NCBI GenBank assembly: GCA_028292435.1
Contig: JAQGMI010000006.1
Location: 1 to 64,000, forward strand
Length of the DNA: 64,000 nt
From: Betaproteobacteria bacterium
GTDB lineage: Bacteria > Pseudomonadota > Gammaproteobacteria > Burkholderiales > SG8-41
Direction: 5' to 3'
In this document: positions 26,994-35,005 of the stretch, piece after piece
Layout of the letters: every line of letters starts with the position of its first letter
How positions within the stretch are numbered: the stretch's first letter is position 1
Notes under the pieces: generated by a model
Told to the model about the DNA's origin: nothing
Seen by the model: only the letters and a program-made list of their open reading frames with translations
Database searches by the model: none
Made by a program: the position numbers and the translations under genes

Positions 26994-27431
26994 TCAGCAG
27001 CCGCCCGAAACTACCGTGGCAACGCCCGTCGCCTCATTGTAGGTAACGTTACAAGTCGCCACTGCCGTTTGAAAATCCCACGTGCCGGTGCCGGTACCGG
27101 GGGTATAGACGAACGTGCCGCCGCTGTTCACCGCAGTCGCAATTCCCGCCGCAGCGTCGGTCGGAATTCCGCCAGCCGCGCCGGTGCTCACTGCAACCGT
27201 GGTTGCATCAAGCATCGTAACCGGCGTCGCGTTTGTGCCCAGCGCAATATAGCGACCTTGGACGACGCTAACTGCTGCGCGAGTGGCGCCGGCCAAGCCA
27301 TTCAATGCCGAAATTCGCGCCTCTTTTGTGTAACTCGCATACTTGGGAATTGCCGTTGCCGCCAGTATGCCAAGGATAACGATTACGACCACCAATTCGA
27401 CCAACGTAAAACCGTGTTGTAAGCGCTCCAT
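26994..27431 (-). CDS. MshA-like type IV pilin, copy 1
   Basis: A 145-residue type IVa prepilin. The seven-residue leader MERLQHG precedes [20 protein letters not shown], with Glu5 and the conserved Pro22 kink. After the helix comes [21 protein letters not shown], then [14 protein letters not shown], a short variable domain and two Cys (ATCNVTY and the final GGC), the usual C-terminal disulfide. It is very similar in DNA and protein to copy 2, so the two arose by recent tandem duplication. By similarity to MshA it should be a main shaft subunit; which copy dominates cannot be told. Confidence 0.9.
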   Translation of the reverse strand: MERLQHGFTLVELVVVIVILGILAATAIPKYASYTKEARISALNGLAGATRAAVSVVQGRYIALGTNATPVTMLDATTVAVSTGAAGGIPTDAAAGIATAVNSGGTFVYTPGTGTGTWDFQTAVATCNVTYNEATGVATVVSGGC

Positions 27432-27454
27432 GATCCCCCCGTGAAGTGAAGCTA

Positions 27455-27886
27455 TTAACAGCCGGTGGCCGTAACGGCAGCATCACCCGTCCCGGCCGTG
27501 TATGTAACGAAACAATTGGTCACGGCCGTTGCAAAGTTAAATCTCGTTGAGGCCGGCACGTAAATGAATGTACCGCCCGTATTGACCGCGTTGTCGATAC
27601 CGCCTGCGGCACCCGTCGGAAGGCCACCAGCCGCGCCTGTGCTAACCGCAACAGAGGTACCGTCTAGCATGCCCACCGATGCAGCGCCGGTTCCGAGTGC
27701 TATGTACCTGCCTTGCACTACCGTAACCGCAGACCGGATTGAGCCAGCCAATCCGTTCAGTGCCGCCGTCCGCGCCTCAGTCGTATAGCTCGCGTATTTC
27801 GGAATAGCTGTTGCCGCAAGAATGCCCAGGATAACAATGACGACTACCAACTCGACCAACGTAAAACCGCTTTGTTGCCTACGCAT
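27455..27886 (-). CDS. MshA-like type IV pilin, copy 2
   Basis: A 143-residue prepilin with leader MRRQQSG and mature start [20 protein letters not shown]. It shares long stretches with copy 1 ([18 protein letters not shown], the Gly-rich NTGGTF region) and ends with the same kind of Cys pair (TNCFVTY and the final TGC). A GGGAG ribosome site lies seven bases before its ATG. A weak hairpin (27917-27931) stands in the 95-bp gap upstream. It is 23 bp from copy 1, so the two are probably on one mRNA. Confidence 0.9.
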   Translation of the reverse strand: MRRQQSGFTLVELVVVIVILGILAATAIPKYASYTTEARTAALNGLAGSIRSAVTVVQGRYIALGTGAASVGMLDGTSVAVSTGAAGGLPTGAAGGIDNAVNTGGTFIYVPASTRFNFATAVTNCFVTYTAGTGDAAVTATGC

Positions 27887-27981
27887 TAGTAAACTCCCAA
27901 TAAATTTTCGTTGTAATCCCGCTGCACGGGAACCTGATCTTCCTAATAAACATTCAGCAGGTTTCGTGCCATCGGCAAGGA

Positions 27982-28482
27982 TTAGCTACATCCGGCGGTG
28001 TTCGGTGCACTGAATACCGGAGCAGTGATTACACCCGCTGCCAGATTGGCGGAGGTGTACGTAAAACTGCAAGTTGCAGGCGTGGTGCTGCCTAATACTT
28101 GAACGGTAAGCGTCGTGTTTCCCGCAGCTCCACCACCGGTCGTGGCAAAGCCTTCAGCTGCGCTAATCGTGACTCCCCCGGCGGAAACGATACCCGCCGC
28201 ATCGGCGGTAGGATATTGATTGATAAGGGTTACATTAACCCCTTCCATTGGCAGGTTAAATGCGGCTGCAGTGCAGGGAGCCGCGCCTTGGGTCGAAAGA
28301 CAAGCACCGTGCGCGATCGCCGCCGCCCCCTTCATCGAACCTAGTGCGCCGTTGAGTTTAGCGATTCGTGCCTGCGTCTGGAGAGCCGCGTACCGAGGCA
28401 ATGCCGTGGCCGCCAAGATGCCTAATATGACGATTACTACGACCAGTTCAATCAACGTAAAGCCGGTTTGCCGTGCGTTCAT
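27982..28482 (-). CDS. MshA-like type IV pilin, copy 3 (divergent)
   Basis: A 166-residue prepilin with leader MNARQTG and mature start [20 protein letters not shown]. The helix matches the other two copies, but the head domain is different and larger, with two Cys pairs ([11 protein letters not shown], and ATCSFTY with the final AGC). It resembles standard MshA ([17 protein letters not shown]) more than copies 1 and 2 do. I chose the ATG at 28482 because GAGG lies five bases upstream. A candidate promoter at 28570-28599 stands before it, so it would be the first gene of a pilin transcript. Confidence 0.9.
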   Translation of the reverse strand: MNARQTGFTLIELVVVIVILGILAATALPRYAALQTQARIAKLNGALGSMKGAAAIAHGACLSTQGAAPCTAAAFNLPMEGVNVTLINQYPTADAAGIVSAGGVTISAAEGFATTGGGAAGNTTLTVQVLGSTTPATCSFTYTSANLAAGVITAPVFSAPNTAGCS

Positions 28483-28569
28483 ATGCACCTCGCTAGTGAC
28501 CGAAGTCACAGAATTTAGTTAAAAAAGTCGCCATAACTGCCGATGTTTCAACAAGTTTTCCGGGCGGGA

Positions 28570-28599
28570 AGTATATCACTTGCGTGACCCTGGTGCTAA
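28570..28599 (-). promoter_or_regulatory. Candidate promoter for the three pilin genes
   Basis: On the minus strand TTAGCA (28594-28599) is followed after 18 bp by TATACT (28570-28575), with a TG pair one base upstream giving an extended -10. It overlaps the end of the minor pilin gene and leaves a leader of about 80 nt before the copy 3 pilin. Major pilins usually need stronger expression than the assembly genes, which fits. Confidence 0.42.
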
Positions 28600-29093
28600 A
28601 ACCACTTATATCTAGAAACTGGAGCCAGAGTGACGCCTGCCACGGTTTTAGCGGCAAGGCGAGCGTCGACCTCCTGCCGAACAGATACCCGAAATCGCAA
28701 TTCCTTCTTGCCACCGTCCGTTTCAAGATAAGCGCGATTGTTAAGCACATAAACCAACTCGTGCTCTCCAGTCGAGTAATACCAGCTCCCGCCGGTCAAA
28801 GGTGGACCGTAATCGCCCGCATACGTGCTCGGTCGATCCTGCAACCAGCGGATCGGATTCTCGGTCTCTAACTCGCGGACATCCATCCGATTCGTAGCCA
28901 TCATTTCCGCCATTCGAATCTGGACGCCCATTTTGACGCCGGATAGAACGGATTCCATCGCTGCCTTTTCTGCTCTCTCCTGCCAATACAAAAAACGGTC
29001 GCTTGCAAAAACAGACAACGCACTAATGATGCTGATTACCAGGATCAGTTCGATCAATGTAAAACCGAGGAGGTGCTGCGGCCGCGGAATCAT
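28596..29093 (-). CDS. Minor pilin-like protein between mshG and the mshA genes (MshB/MshF position)
   Basis: A 165-residue prepilin-like protein: leader MIPRPQHLLG, then FTLIELILVISIISALSVFA with Glu5 present. The helix continues into SDRFLYWQERAEKAAMESVL, and the head contains NPIRWLQDRPSTYAGDYGPP and GSWYYSTGEHELVYVLNN. There are no Cys. In Vibrio-type loci mshF and mshB occupy this place; the WYYSTGEHELVY pattern is of the kind seen in pseudopilin heads that bind a partner. I cannot decide between the two names. It lies 43 bp after mshG. Confidence 0.8.
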   Translation of the reverse strand: MIPRPQHLLGFTLIELILVISIISALSVFASDRFLYWQERAEKAAMESVLSGVKMGVQIRMAEMMATNRMDVRELETENPIRWLQDRPSTYAGDYGPPLTGGSWYYSTGEHELVYVLNNRAYLETDGGKKELRFRVSVRQEVDARLAAKTVAGVTLAPVSRYKWF

Positions 29094-29136
29094 CTCGACG
29101 CACCGTACATTAATTTGGTTGGGATTAAACTTACCG

Positions 29137-30363
29137 TCATTGGTGCATCATCGCTTTTCCGAGATCCCAGATCGGCAGAAACACGCCAAGTGCGAGTATC
29201 AATACGAGGACCGCCAGACAGATAATGAGGATAGGCTCGATCTGCGAAGACAAAGTCTTTAACTCGTACTCGACCTCACGCTGATACATCTCGGCGATTT
29301 CCTGCATCAAGTCGTCCAGCGCGCCCGATTCTTCGCCGACTGCGATCATTTGCAGGACGACAGGCGTGAAAACACCGGCGGCGGACGCCGTACGCAATAC
29401 AGCTTCTCCGCGTTCAACGCCCTCACGCATTTTTTCGATCTTGGCGGCTATGTAATCGTTGTCTACTGTCTGCGCTACGGTCGTCAACGCCTGCACGACG
29501 GGCACGCCGCTGCGGCTTGCCAAGGCGAAACTGCGGGCAAAGCGTGACAGCGTTGCCTTGAGTATGATTTTGCCGGCAATGGGGATTTTTAGTTTAATTT
29601 CATCCCATTTAAGCTTGCCGGCGCGCGTTCGCGTCCACCCGCGAAACCCGAAAAATGCACCGATAACTGCGACCAGCATCGCCGGCCACCATGCAACCAT
29701 GAGGTTCGAGAAGTCGATCAAGATTTGGGTCATCAACGGCAGCTTGGCGTTGAACCCCTTGTAAACCTTTGCGAACGCCGGAATTACAAACAAGTTGATA
29801 ATCACAATTGCGACCGCCATGGTGGCGATCACGAAGCTTGGATAGCGAATCGCGGACTTGATCTGCTCGCGCATAAACTTTTCAAACTCAAGATGGTGGA
29901 ACATCCGCAGAAAAATTTCTTCGAGCTGGCCCGTCATTTCGCCGACGCGCACCATGTTGATATAGAATGGCGAGAAAACGTTCGCCTGACGCCCCATCGC
30001 TGCTGACAGTTCACGCCCGCCGTCGAGACTCTCGCGCACGTCTTTGATGACCGCACCGAACGTTGGATTGGTGGACGATTCCTGCAGGCCGGCAAGCGCA
30101 CGCATGATAGGGACACCGGCCTTCAGCAACGTATACATCTGGCGGCTGAACAACATCAGGTCGTCCGGCTTGATTTTTTCCTGCGTAAGACGCGCAAGAA
30201 TGCCCGCGCCGCCGTTAGCTGGCGCGCTGGTTGGCACGATCTCGACTGGAGTAATGCCAAGCGTGAACAACTGCGAAGCGGCAGCGCCGGTGTCGGCGCT
30301 TTCTAGTACGCCTTGAACGAGTTCGCCGCCGGAGTCACGCGCCTTGTAAGCGAAGTGCCCCAT
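29137..30363 (-). CDS. mshG: Inner-membrane platform protein MshG (GspF/PilC family)
   Basis: The polytopic platform on which the pilus is built, partner of the MshE motor. The 408-residue protein starts MGHFAYKARDSGGELVQGVLE as this family does. It has the duplicated GspF domain: first copy LFSRQMYTLLKAGVPIMRAL (about 70-90), second copy RFARSFALASRSGVPVVQAL (about 270-290), with three membrane helices, the last near the C-terminus (LIICLAVLVLILALGVFLP). The ATG at 30363 follows the mshE stop closely; a GTG two codons upstream overlaps that stop. Confidence 0.93.
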   Translation of the reverse strand: MGHFAYKARDSGGELVQGVLESADTGAAASQLFTLGITPVEIVPTSAPANGGAGILARLTQEKIKPDDLMLFSRQMYTLLKAGVPIMRALAGLQESSTNPTFGAVIKDVRESLDGGRELSAAMGRQANVFSPFYINMVRVGEMTGQLEEIFLRMFHHLEFEKFMREQIKSAIRYPSFVIATMAVAIVIINLFVIPAFAKVYKGFNAKLPLMTQILIDFSNLMVAWWPAMLVAVIGAFFGFRGWTRTRAGKLKWDEIKLKIPIAGKIILKATLSRFARSFALASRSGVPVVQALTTVAQTVDNDYIAAKIEKMREGVERGEAVLRTASAAGVFTPVVLQMIAVGEESGALDDLMQEIAEMYQREVEYELKTLSSQIEPILIICLAVLVLILALGVFLPIWDLGKAMMHQ

Positions 30364-30365
30364 CG

Positions 30366-32072
30366 TCACGCGTCTTCGAACTGATTGCTGATGCGCATTG
30401 CCTCTTCAACCGTCGTCCTGCCTTGAACCACCAATTGCGCCGCATGGCCGCGCAGGGTATGTTCGCCGATCTCACGCTGGGCAACATCGATAAAGAGCGC
30501 GGGATCTTCCTGGTTGGCCGCCTCCACCACCGACTTGTTCATTTCGAGCATCTCATACACGCCCGTACGACCCAGGTAGCCCGTGCCATTGCAGTGCGAA
30601 CAACCCTTGCCTTTGGTGTAGCGGTAGTTATCCACTTTGGCGCCCAATTCGTGTGAAAGCCAGGCGTGTTCAGCCGGAAGTAGTGCATGCGTTGCCGCGC
30701 AGCTTTCACAAATCACACGCACAAGCCGCTGCGCGAGCACCATCTGCAGCGACAGTGCGACCATATAACGGGGAGCACCCATGTCGATCAACCGAATAGG
30801 CGTCGTCACTGCGTCGTTCGTGTGCAGCGTGGAGAGCACGAGGTGGCCGGTCATCGCGGCCCGCAAGCCGGTTTCGACTGTCTCCCGATCGCGCATTTCG
30901 CCGACCAAGATGATATCGGGATCCTGCCGCAAGGCTGAACGCAACACGCGGCCGAAGGAAAGTTCGATTTTCTCGTGCACTTGAACCTGGTTAATGCCAG
31001 CCAGCCGATATTCGACCGGATCCTCCACCGTGATGATCTTGCGCTCGAGCGTGTTTAACTGAGCGAGCGCAGCATAGAGAGTTGTCGTTTTGCCGCTGCC
31101 GGTGGGTCCGGTTACCAGCACCATGCCGCTCGGACGCCGCAGCACAGCTTGTAATCGCTCGAGGATATGTGCGGGCATGCCGAGCTTGTCGAGGGTCAAG
31201 ATGCCGCCGCTCTGATTCAATAAGCGCATCACAACCGATTCCCCGTATTGCGTTGGCATGGTCGAGATACGAACGTCGACCATGGCATTGCGAATTTTTA
31301 CGTTGAAACGGCCGTCCTGAGGCAGGCGCTTTTCGGAAATGTCGAGTCCGGACATCAATTTGAGCCGCAAGACGAGCGCCGAGGCAATTTTCGGGTCTGC
31401 TTCAGTTTGCAGATGCAGTACGCCGTCGATGCGAAACCGGATAACGAGCTTGCGTTCCTGCGGCTCGATGTGAATGTCCGACGCGCGAACCTGGCTTGCA
31501 TCTTCGAATACAGATTGAAGAAGTTTGACGACCGGCGCTTCCTCAAGTCCGGGCGTCAGCGCGAGCGCGCCGAAATCGACTGCATCGTCTCCGAGCTCGG
31601 CTTTCAGCTCCTGCGCGAGGCCGCTGATTTCGCCGGTACGGCGGTAGACGCGATCGATCGTCTCGAGAAGTTGCGACTCGGTCACGACGACAATTTCTAT
31701 CTCGCGCTTGAGAATGCGCGAGATCTCATCGTATGCGTTCAAGTCGCTGGGGTCGGCCATGCCGACCTTGAAGGCTTTCGGATTGTCCTCGAGCGCGATG
31801 GCACGGAAACGGCGGGCCTGCGTTTCGGGCAGCTTCTGCGTGACTTCGGGCTTCAGGTTGTAATACTTAAGATTGATGTACGGAATCTGCAGCTGTTTCG
31901 CCAGGGCTTCGGAGATCTCTTCCTCGGTGACGTAGCCTTGTTCAATGAACACGCGGCCGAGCTTGCGGCCGCTGCGCTTTTGTTCATCGAGTGCAAGCTT
32001 CAACTGCTCGGGAGTCAGCAGCTTTTGCTGAACGAGGATTTCGCCGAGGCGAACTTTTTCGGGTCTTGCCAT
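30366..32072 (-). CDS. mshE: Pilus extension ATPase MshE with N-terminal MshEN domain
   Basis: The hexameric motor that drives pilus assembly. The N-terminal MshEN domain (1-145) binds cyclic di-GMP in homologs through two RLG-type motifs. Here motif 1 is RLGEILVQQKLL, with Lys17 where Gly is usual, and motif 2 is KLGRVFIEQGYV. The ATPase has Walker A GPTGSGKTT (322-330), the Asp box, Walker B DPDIILVGEMRD (384-395) and the His box, plus a zinc site made of two CxxC pairs (CESC and CSHC). The 568-residue length is usual. It is the first gene of the MSHA locus; GGGAG precedes its ATG. Confidence 0.95.
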   Translation of the reverse strand: MARPEKVRLGEILVQQKLLTPEQLKLALDEQKRSGRKLGRVFIEQGYVTEEEISEALAKQLQIPYINLKYYNLKPEVTQKLPETQARRFRAIALEDNPKAFKVGMADPSDLNAYDEISRILKREIEIVVVTESQLLETIDRVYRRTGEISGLAQELKAELGDDAVDFGALALTPGLEEAPVVKLLQSVFEDASQVRASDIHIEPQERKLVIRFRIDGVLHLQTEADPKIASALVLRLKLMSGLDISEKRLPQDGRFNVKIRNAMVDVRISTMPTQYGESVVMRLLNQSGGILTLDKLGMPAHILERLQAVLRRPSGMVLVTGPTGSGKTTTLYAALAQLNTLERKIITVEDPVEYRLAGINQVQVHEKIELSFGRVLRSALRQDPDIILVGEMRDRETVETGLRAAMTGHLVLSTLHTNDAVTTPIRLIDMGAPRYMVALSLQMVLAQRLVRVICESCAATHALLPAEHAWLSHELGAKVDNYRYTKGKGCSHCNGTGYLGRTGVYEMLEMNKSVVEAANQEDPALFIDVAQREIGEHTLRGHAAQLVVQGRTTVEEAMRISNQFEDA

Positions 32073-32189
32073 AATCTCCCTGGATCAGCTGGTTTTAAAT
32101 GAAACTTCCAGCGTTAGCACATTGTGTACCATGCGAGCGGCAAGTTAACGTGTTTCATGCAGCATAACAAGGCAGCGGGCACTCGAATC

Positions 32190-32654
32190 ATGTTTGAAAT
32201 AATTCTGTACGAGCCGGAGATACCACCCAACGCCGGCAACATTATGCGCTTATGCGCGAATGCCGGCTGCCGGCTGCACCTGGTGCGGCCTTTGGGTTTC
32301 TCGCTGTCCGATAAGCAACTCGAGCGCGCCGGCATGGATTACCGCGAACAGCTCGACTATCGTGTGCACGACGATTGGCCGCGCTGCCTGGAAAGCCTTG
32401 CCGGCCGTCGAATGTTTGCGGTGACGACGCGAGGCACGCAGCGTTACGACCTGGCGCGCTTCAAACCCGGCGATGCCTTCGTGTTTGGTCCGGAAACCCG
32501 CGGCCTACCTCAAACGGTACTCGATACATTTTCCGCCGCCAGCCGTCTGCGAATTCCGATGGCGGCGGAAAGTCGCAGCATCAATCTGGCCAATGCCGTA
32601 TCGATCGTGTTGTATGAGGCGTGGCGGCAGCTCGATTTTTTACCGCGCGCGTAA
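32190..32654 (+). CDS. trmL: tRNA (cytidine/uridine-2'-O)-methyltransferase TrmL (SPOUT family)
   Basis: TrmL methylates the 2'-O of the wobble base 34 in tRNA-Leu isoacceptors. The 154-residue protein is a compact SPOUT knot enzyme, starting FEIILYEPEIPPNAGNIMRL with the conserved N-x-G-N-x-x-R. It continues with VFGPETRGLP (the SAM-binding G-x-E-x-x-G-L-P) and RSINLANAVSIVLYEAWRQ. I chose the ATG at 32190 (family start MFEI); the frame is open further upstream. It runs convergent to gpsA. Confidence 0.93.
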   Translation: MFEIILYEPEIPPNAGNIMRLCANAGCRLHLVRPLGFSLSDKQLERAGMDYREQLDYRVHDDWPRCLESLAGRRMFAVTTRGTQRYDLARFKPGDAFVFGPETRGLPQTVLDTFSAASRLRIPMAAESRSINLANAVSIVLYEAWRQLDFLPRA

Positions 32655-32661
32655 CCGTCCG

Positions 32662-32679
32662 GGCGGTGGATTCACCGCC
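32662..32679. other. Small hairpin between convergent trmL and gpsA
   Basis: A 7-bp perfect stem (GGCGGTG and CACCGCC) with loop GATT lies in the 69-bp gap between the two stop codons. No T-run follows on either strand, so it is at best a weak or Rho-assisted end signal. Confidence 0.3.
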
Positions 32680-32723
32680 GATACATCGACAGCATGATGA
32701 GAGTCCGCCTCAGGTCGTGTAAC

Positions 32724-33710
32724 TCACTGCTCCGACTTGGGGTCACGCTGCAGCAGTTCCTGCACCGCATCGCGGGCCGGTACACGTTGATCCATGACGC
32801 GGCAAACCGCGTTCGTAATTGGCATTTCAACCTTTAGATTGCCCGCCAATGCGTTGACGGCGCGCGCGGTATTAACACCTTCCGCGACATGCCCGAGACC
32901 ATCCAGCACCTGGTCAAGCGAACGACCCTGTGCAAGTTCGAGTCCGACGCGCCGATTGCGCGACAGATCGCCCGTACATGTGAGCACCAGATCGCCTACG
33001 CCCGCCAGGCCCATGAAAGTCTCGGGACGTCCGCCAAGCTTCATGCCCATTCGCGTAATTTCGGCGAGTCCGCGCGTAATCAGCGCCGCGCGCGCGTTGT
33101 ACCCGAGGCTCAAACCGTCGCTGATGCCGGCGGCAATCGCAATGACATTTTTAAGCGCTCCGGCAACTTCGATGCCGATATTGTCGTCGCTCGAATAAAT
33201 CCGCAGCCGGTCATGATGCAATTCACGAGCGACGCGTTGTGCGAATCCCACGTCGGCCGAAGCAAGCGTGAGCGCAGTCGGCATGCCGCGCGCGACTTCG
33301 TGCGCGAAGCTGGGTCCCGATAATGCGCCTCGCGCAACGGTGTGCGGCAACTCCGCCGCTGCGATCTGATGCGGCAACAACGCGGATCCCGTTTCGAATC
33401 CTTTGCACAACCAGACAAGGGGCGGCACTTGACCGCGTGCAACAAGCGCACTTAGCGCACCGCGGAACCCGGCCGTGGTCGTCGCCACCAGCACCAGTTC
33501 GCATTGTTCGAGTGCTGTCTCGAACTCTGGCGTAATGGTTATCGCGGCGGGAATTTGAAACTCGGCGAGATATCTTAGATTGACGCGGCTCGCTGCCATG
33601 TCACGCGCTTGTTCGGCGTCACGCGCCCACAACGTTACCGTATGCCGCGCCGCGAGGCTGATGCTGATCGCCGTGCCCCACGCGCCTGCGCCGAGCACGG
33701 CGAGCTTCAT
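32724..33710 (-). CDS. gpsA: NAD(P)-dependent glycerol-3-phosphate dehydrogenase
   Basis: GpsA makes sn-glycerol-3-phosphate from dihydroxyacetone phosphate for phospholipid synthesis. The 328-residue protein begins with the nucleotide-binding KLAVLGAGAWGTAISISLA. It also has VWLCKGFE, ALSGPSFAHEVARGMPT and the catalytic-lysine region GALKNVIAIAAGISDGL, then TCTGDLSRNRRVGLELAQG. It overlaps the SH3-domain gene by 4 bp and ends the rhodanese-grxC-secB-SH3-gpsA transcript. Confidence 0.97.
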   Translation of the reverse strand: MKLAVLGAGAWGTAISISLAARHTVTLWARDAEQARDMAASRVNLRYLAEFQIPAAITITPEFETALEQCELVLVATTTAGFRGALSALVARGQVPPLVWLCKGFETGSALLPHQIAAAELPHTVARGALSGPSFAHEVARGMPTALTLASADVGFAQRVARELHHDRLRIYSSDDNIGIEVAGALKNVIAIAAGISDGLSLGYNARAALITRGLAEITRMGMKLGGRPETFMGLAGVGDLVLTCTGDLSRNRRVGLELAQGRSLDQVLDGLGHVAEGVNTARAVNALAGNLKVEMPITNAVCRVMDQRVPARDAVQELLQRDPKSEQ

Positions 33711-34222
33711 ACGCCCCAGACTGCGGAGACTTTAATGTAACCGCTCTGACCGTCGCGATGCGTCACGCGCGCCCAACCCGTGCCGGTCAACTCATTCAAA
33801 TCGAGTAATACGTTTTGCTCGGCCTGAAACGCAAGCGGCGCTTTGTCCTCGGCGGCGGTTCGCACATCCGCGACGTTGACCTTGACCATGACGCTGCGCT
33901 TCTCGCTCAGGCTTTTAACCTCGACCCATGCCAATTCGCCGCCCGCGTCGCGGATTTTCGTCCAACCCTCGACCACGACGACGAGTTCGACCGGATAACC
34001 TCGCCCGAGAATAAATCTTTTCTTGGCTTTGACCGACGGCGCGTCGTACAGGACCGCTGCGCTATCGGCGATGGTGCGAAAGTCCGCCGCCGATGCGGGG
34101 GACGAAGCAAGCATCAGTGCAATTCCAAGAGCACCGCATACGCGTGCGCTGCGAAACAACAACGCCGGGCCCAGCCAACGGGCTGCAAACTGAATTGACC
34201 CGCGCGGCGCGAAAAGTTTCAC
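33707..34222 (-). CDS. Secreted SH3-like domain protein
   Basis: A 171-residue protein with a long signal region ending near SSPASAADF (about residue 47). It is followed by two bacterial SH3-like units: one around YDAPSVKAKKRFILGRGYPVEL to GGELAWVEVKSL, and one around LLDLNELTGTGWARVTHRDG to SGYIKVSAVWG. Such domains usually bind peptidoglycan or metal sites in the periplasm. No enzyme motif is visible. The GTG start overlaps the secB stop by one base (TAGTG). Genes of this type are common between secB and gpsA in betaproteobacteria. Confidence 0.75.
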   Translation of the reverse strand: MKLFAPRGSIQFAARWLGPALLFRSARVCGALGIALMLASSPASAADFRTIADSAAVLYDAPSVKAKKRFILGRGYPVELVVVVEGWTKIRDAGGELAWVEVKSLSEKRSVMVKVNVADVRTAAEDKAPLAFQAEQNVLLDLNELTGTGWARVTHRDGQSGYIKVSAVWGV

Positions 34223-34677
34223 TAGTTGGGTTTGGAACCCTGCTGTGCCTGCAGTTGCTGCATCTGCTGCTGGTAAATGTTTTCGAAGCTCATGGGCGCG
34301 AGCAAGACGGGCTGGAAACCGGCGCGCGACGTGACGGTCGAAATCGTTTCGCGAAGGTACGGAAACAGCGTATTGGGACAGGCAATACCAAGCAGCGGAC
34401 CCATGTCTTCCTGCGGCACATGGCGAATCTGGAACAGGCCGGCCTGCGCAACCTCGACGAGAAATACGGTTTTCTCTTTGACGCGAGCGGTGATCGTCAC
34501 GCTGAGCACAACCTCAAACATTCCGTCCTGCACACTGCGCCCGGTGCTATTGATATTCACTTCCATGTTCGGCGCTTCGGTTTCGAGAAACACCTCCGGC
34601 GCATTGGGCACTTCGACCGACAAATCCTTCAGATAAATTTTTTCGATGGCAAATGTCGGAACCGGCGATTCACTCAT
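34222..34677 (-). CDS. secB: Protein-export chaperone SecB
   Basis: SecB holds precursor proteins unfolded and hands them to SecA. The 151-residue protein matches in length and motifs: FAIEKIYLKDLSVEVPNAPEVF near the N-terminus, VEVAQAGLFQI, and the conserved GIACPNTLFPYLRETISTVT with FQPVLLAPMSFENIYQQQ. The Gln-rich tail (QQQMQQLQAQQG) is usual. It lies downstream of grxC. Confidence 0.97.
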   Translation of the reverse strand: MSESPVPTFAIEKIYLKDLSVEVPNAPEVFLETEAPNMEVNINSTGRSVQDGMFEVVLSVTITARVKEKTVFLVEVAQAGLFQIRHVPQEDMGPLLGIACPNTLFPYLRETISTVTSRAGFQPVLLAPMSFENIYQQQMQQLQAQQGSKPN

Positions 34678-34733
34678 TATATTTCCTGCAAACGTGGATT
34701 AAACATTGGGCGGCGCTTTGCCGCGATTGACGA

Positions 34734-34991
34734 TTACGCGCTCAGCATAGGATCGAGCTTGCCGGCGCGATCAAGCGCGGCGAGTTCCTCGTAGCCGCCG
34801 ACATGCGTTTCGCCGATATAAATCTGCGGCACCGTACGGCGGCCGGTACGTTCCATCATTTCAGCGCGCTTCGCGGGCTCGAGATCGACCCTGACCTTTT
34901 CGATCGCGTCGACACCTTTGGACGTGAGCAGCCGCTCCGCCATCTGGCAATAAGGGCACATCGCGGTCGTGTACATTTTTACTGCTGACAT
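34734..34991 (-). CDS. grxC: Glutaredoxin 3
   Basis: An 85-residue dithiol glutaredoxin that reduces protein disulfides with glutathione. It has the CPYC active site (MYTTAMCPYCQMA), the cis-Pro TVPQIYIGETHVGG loop, and the closing EELAALDRAGKLDPML. The ATG at 34991 gives the standard length; the frame open upstream of it runs into the rhodanese gene and is not part of the protein. It lies 14 bp after the rhodanese gene. Confidence 0.95.
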   Translation of the reverse strand: MSAVKMYTTAMCPYCQMAERLLTSKGVDAIEKVRVDLEPAKRAEMMERTGRRTVPQIYIGETHVGGYEELAALDRAGKLDPMLSA

Positions 34992-35005
34992 GCGCGCGTC
35001 TCCAC

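Noticed and set aside
27887-27981. Possible terminator or attenuator between pilin copies 3 and 2
   Set aside because: The only hairpin (27917-27931) has a 5-bp stem and no T-run directly after it on the coding strand, too weak to call.
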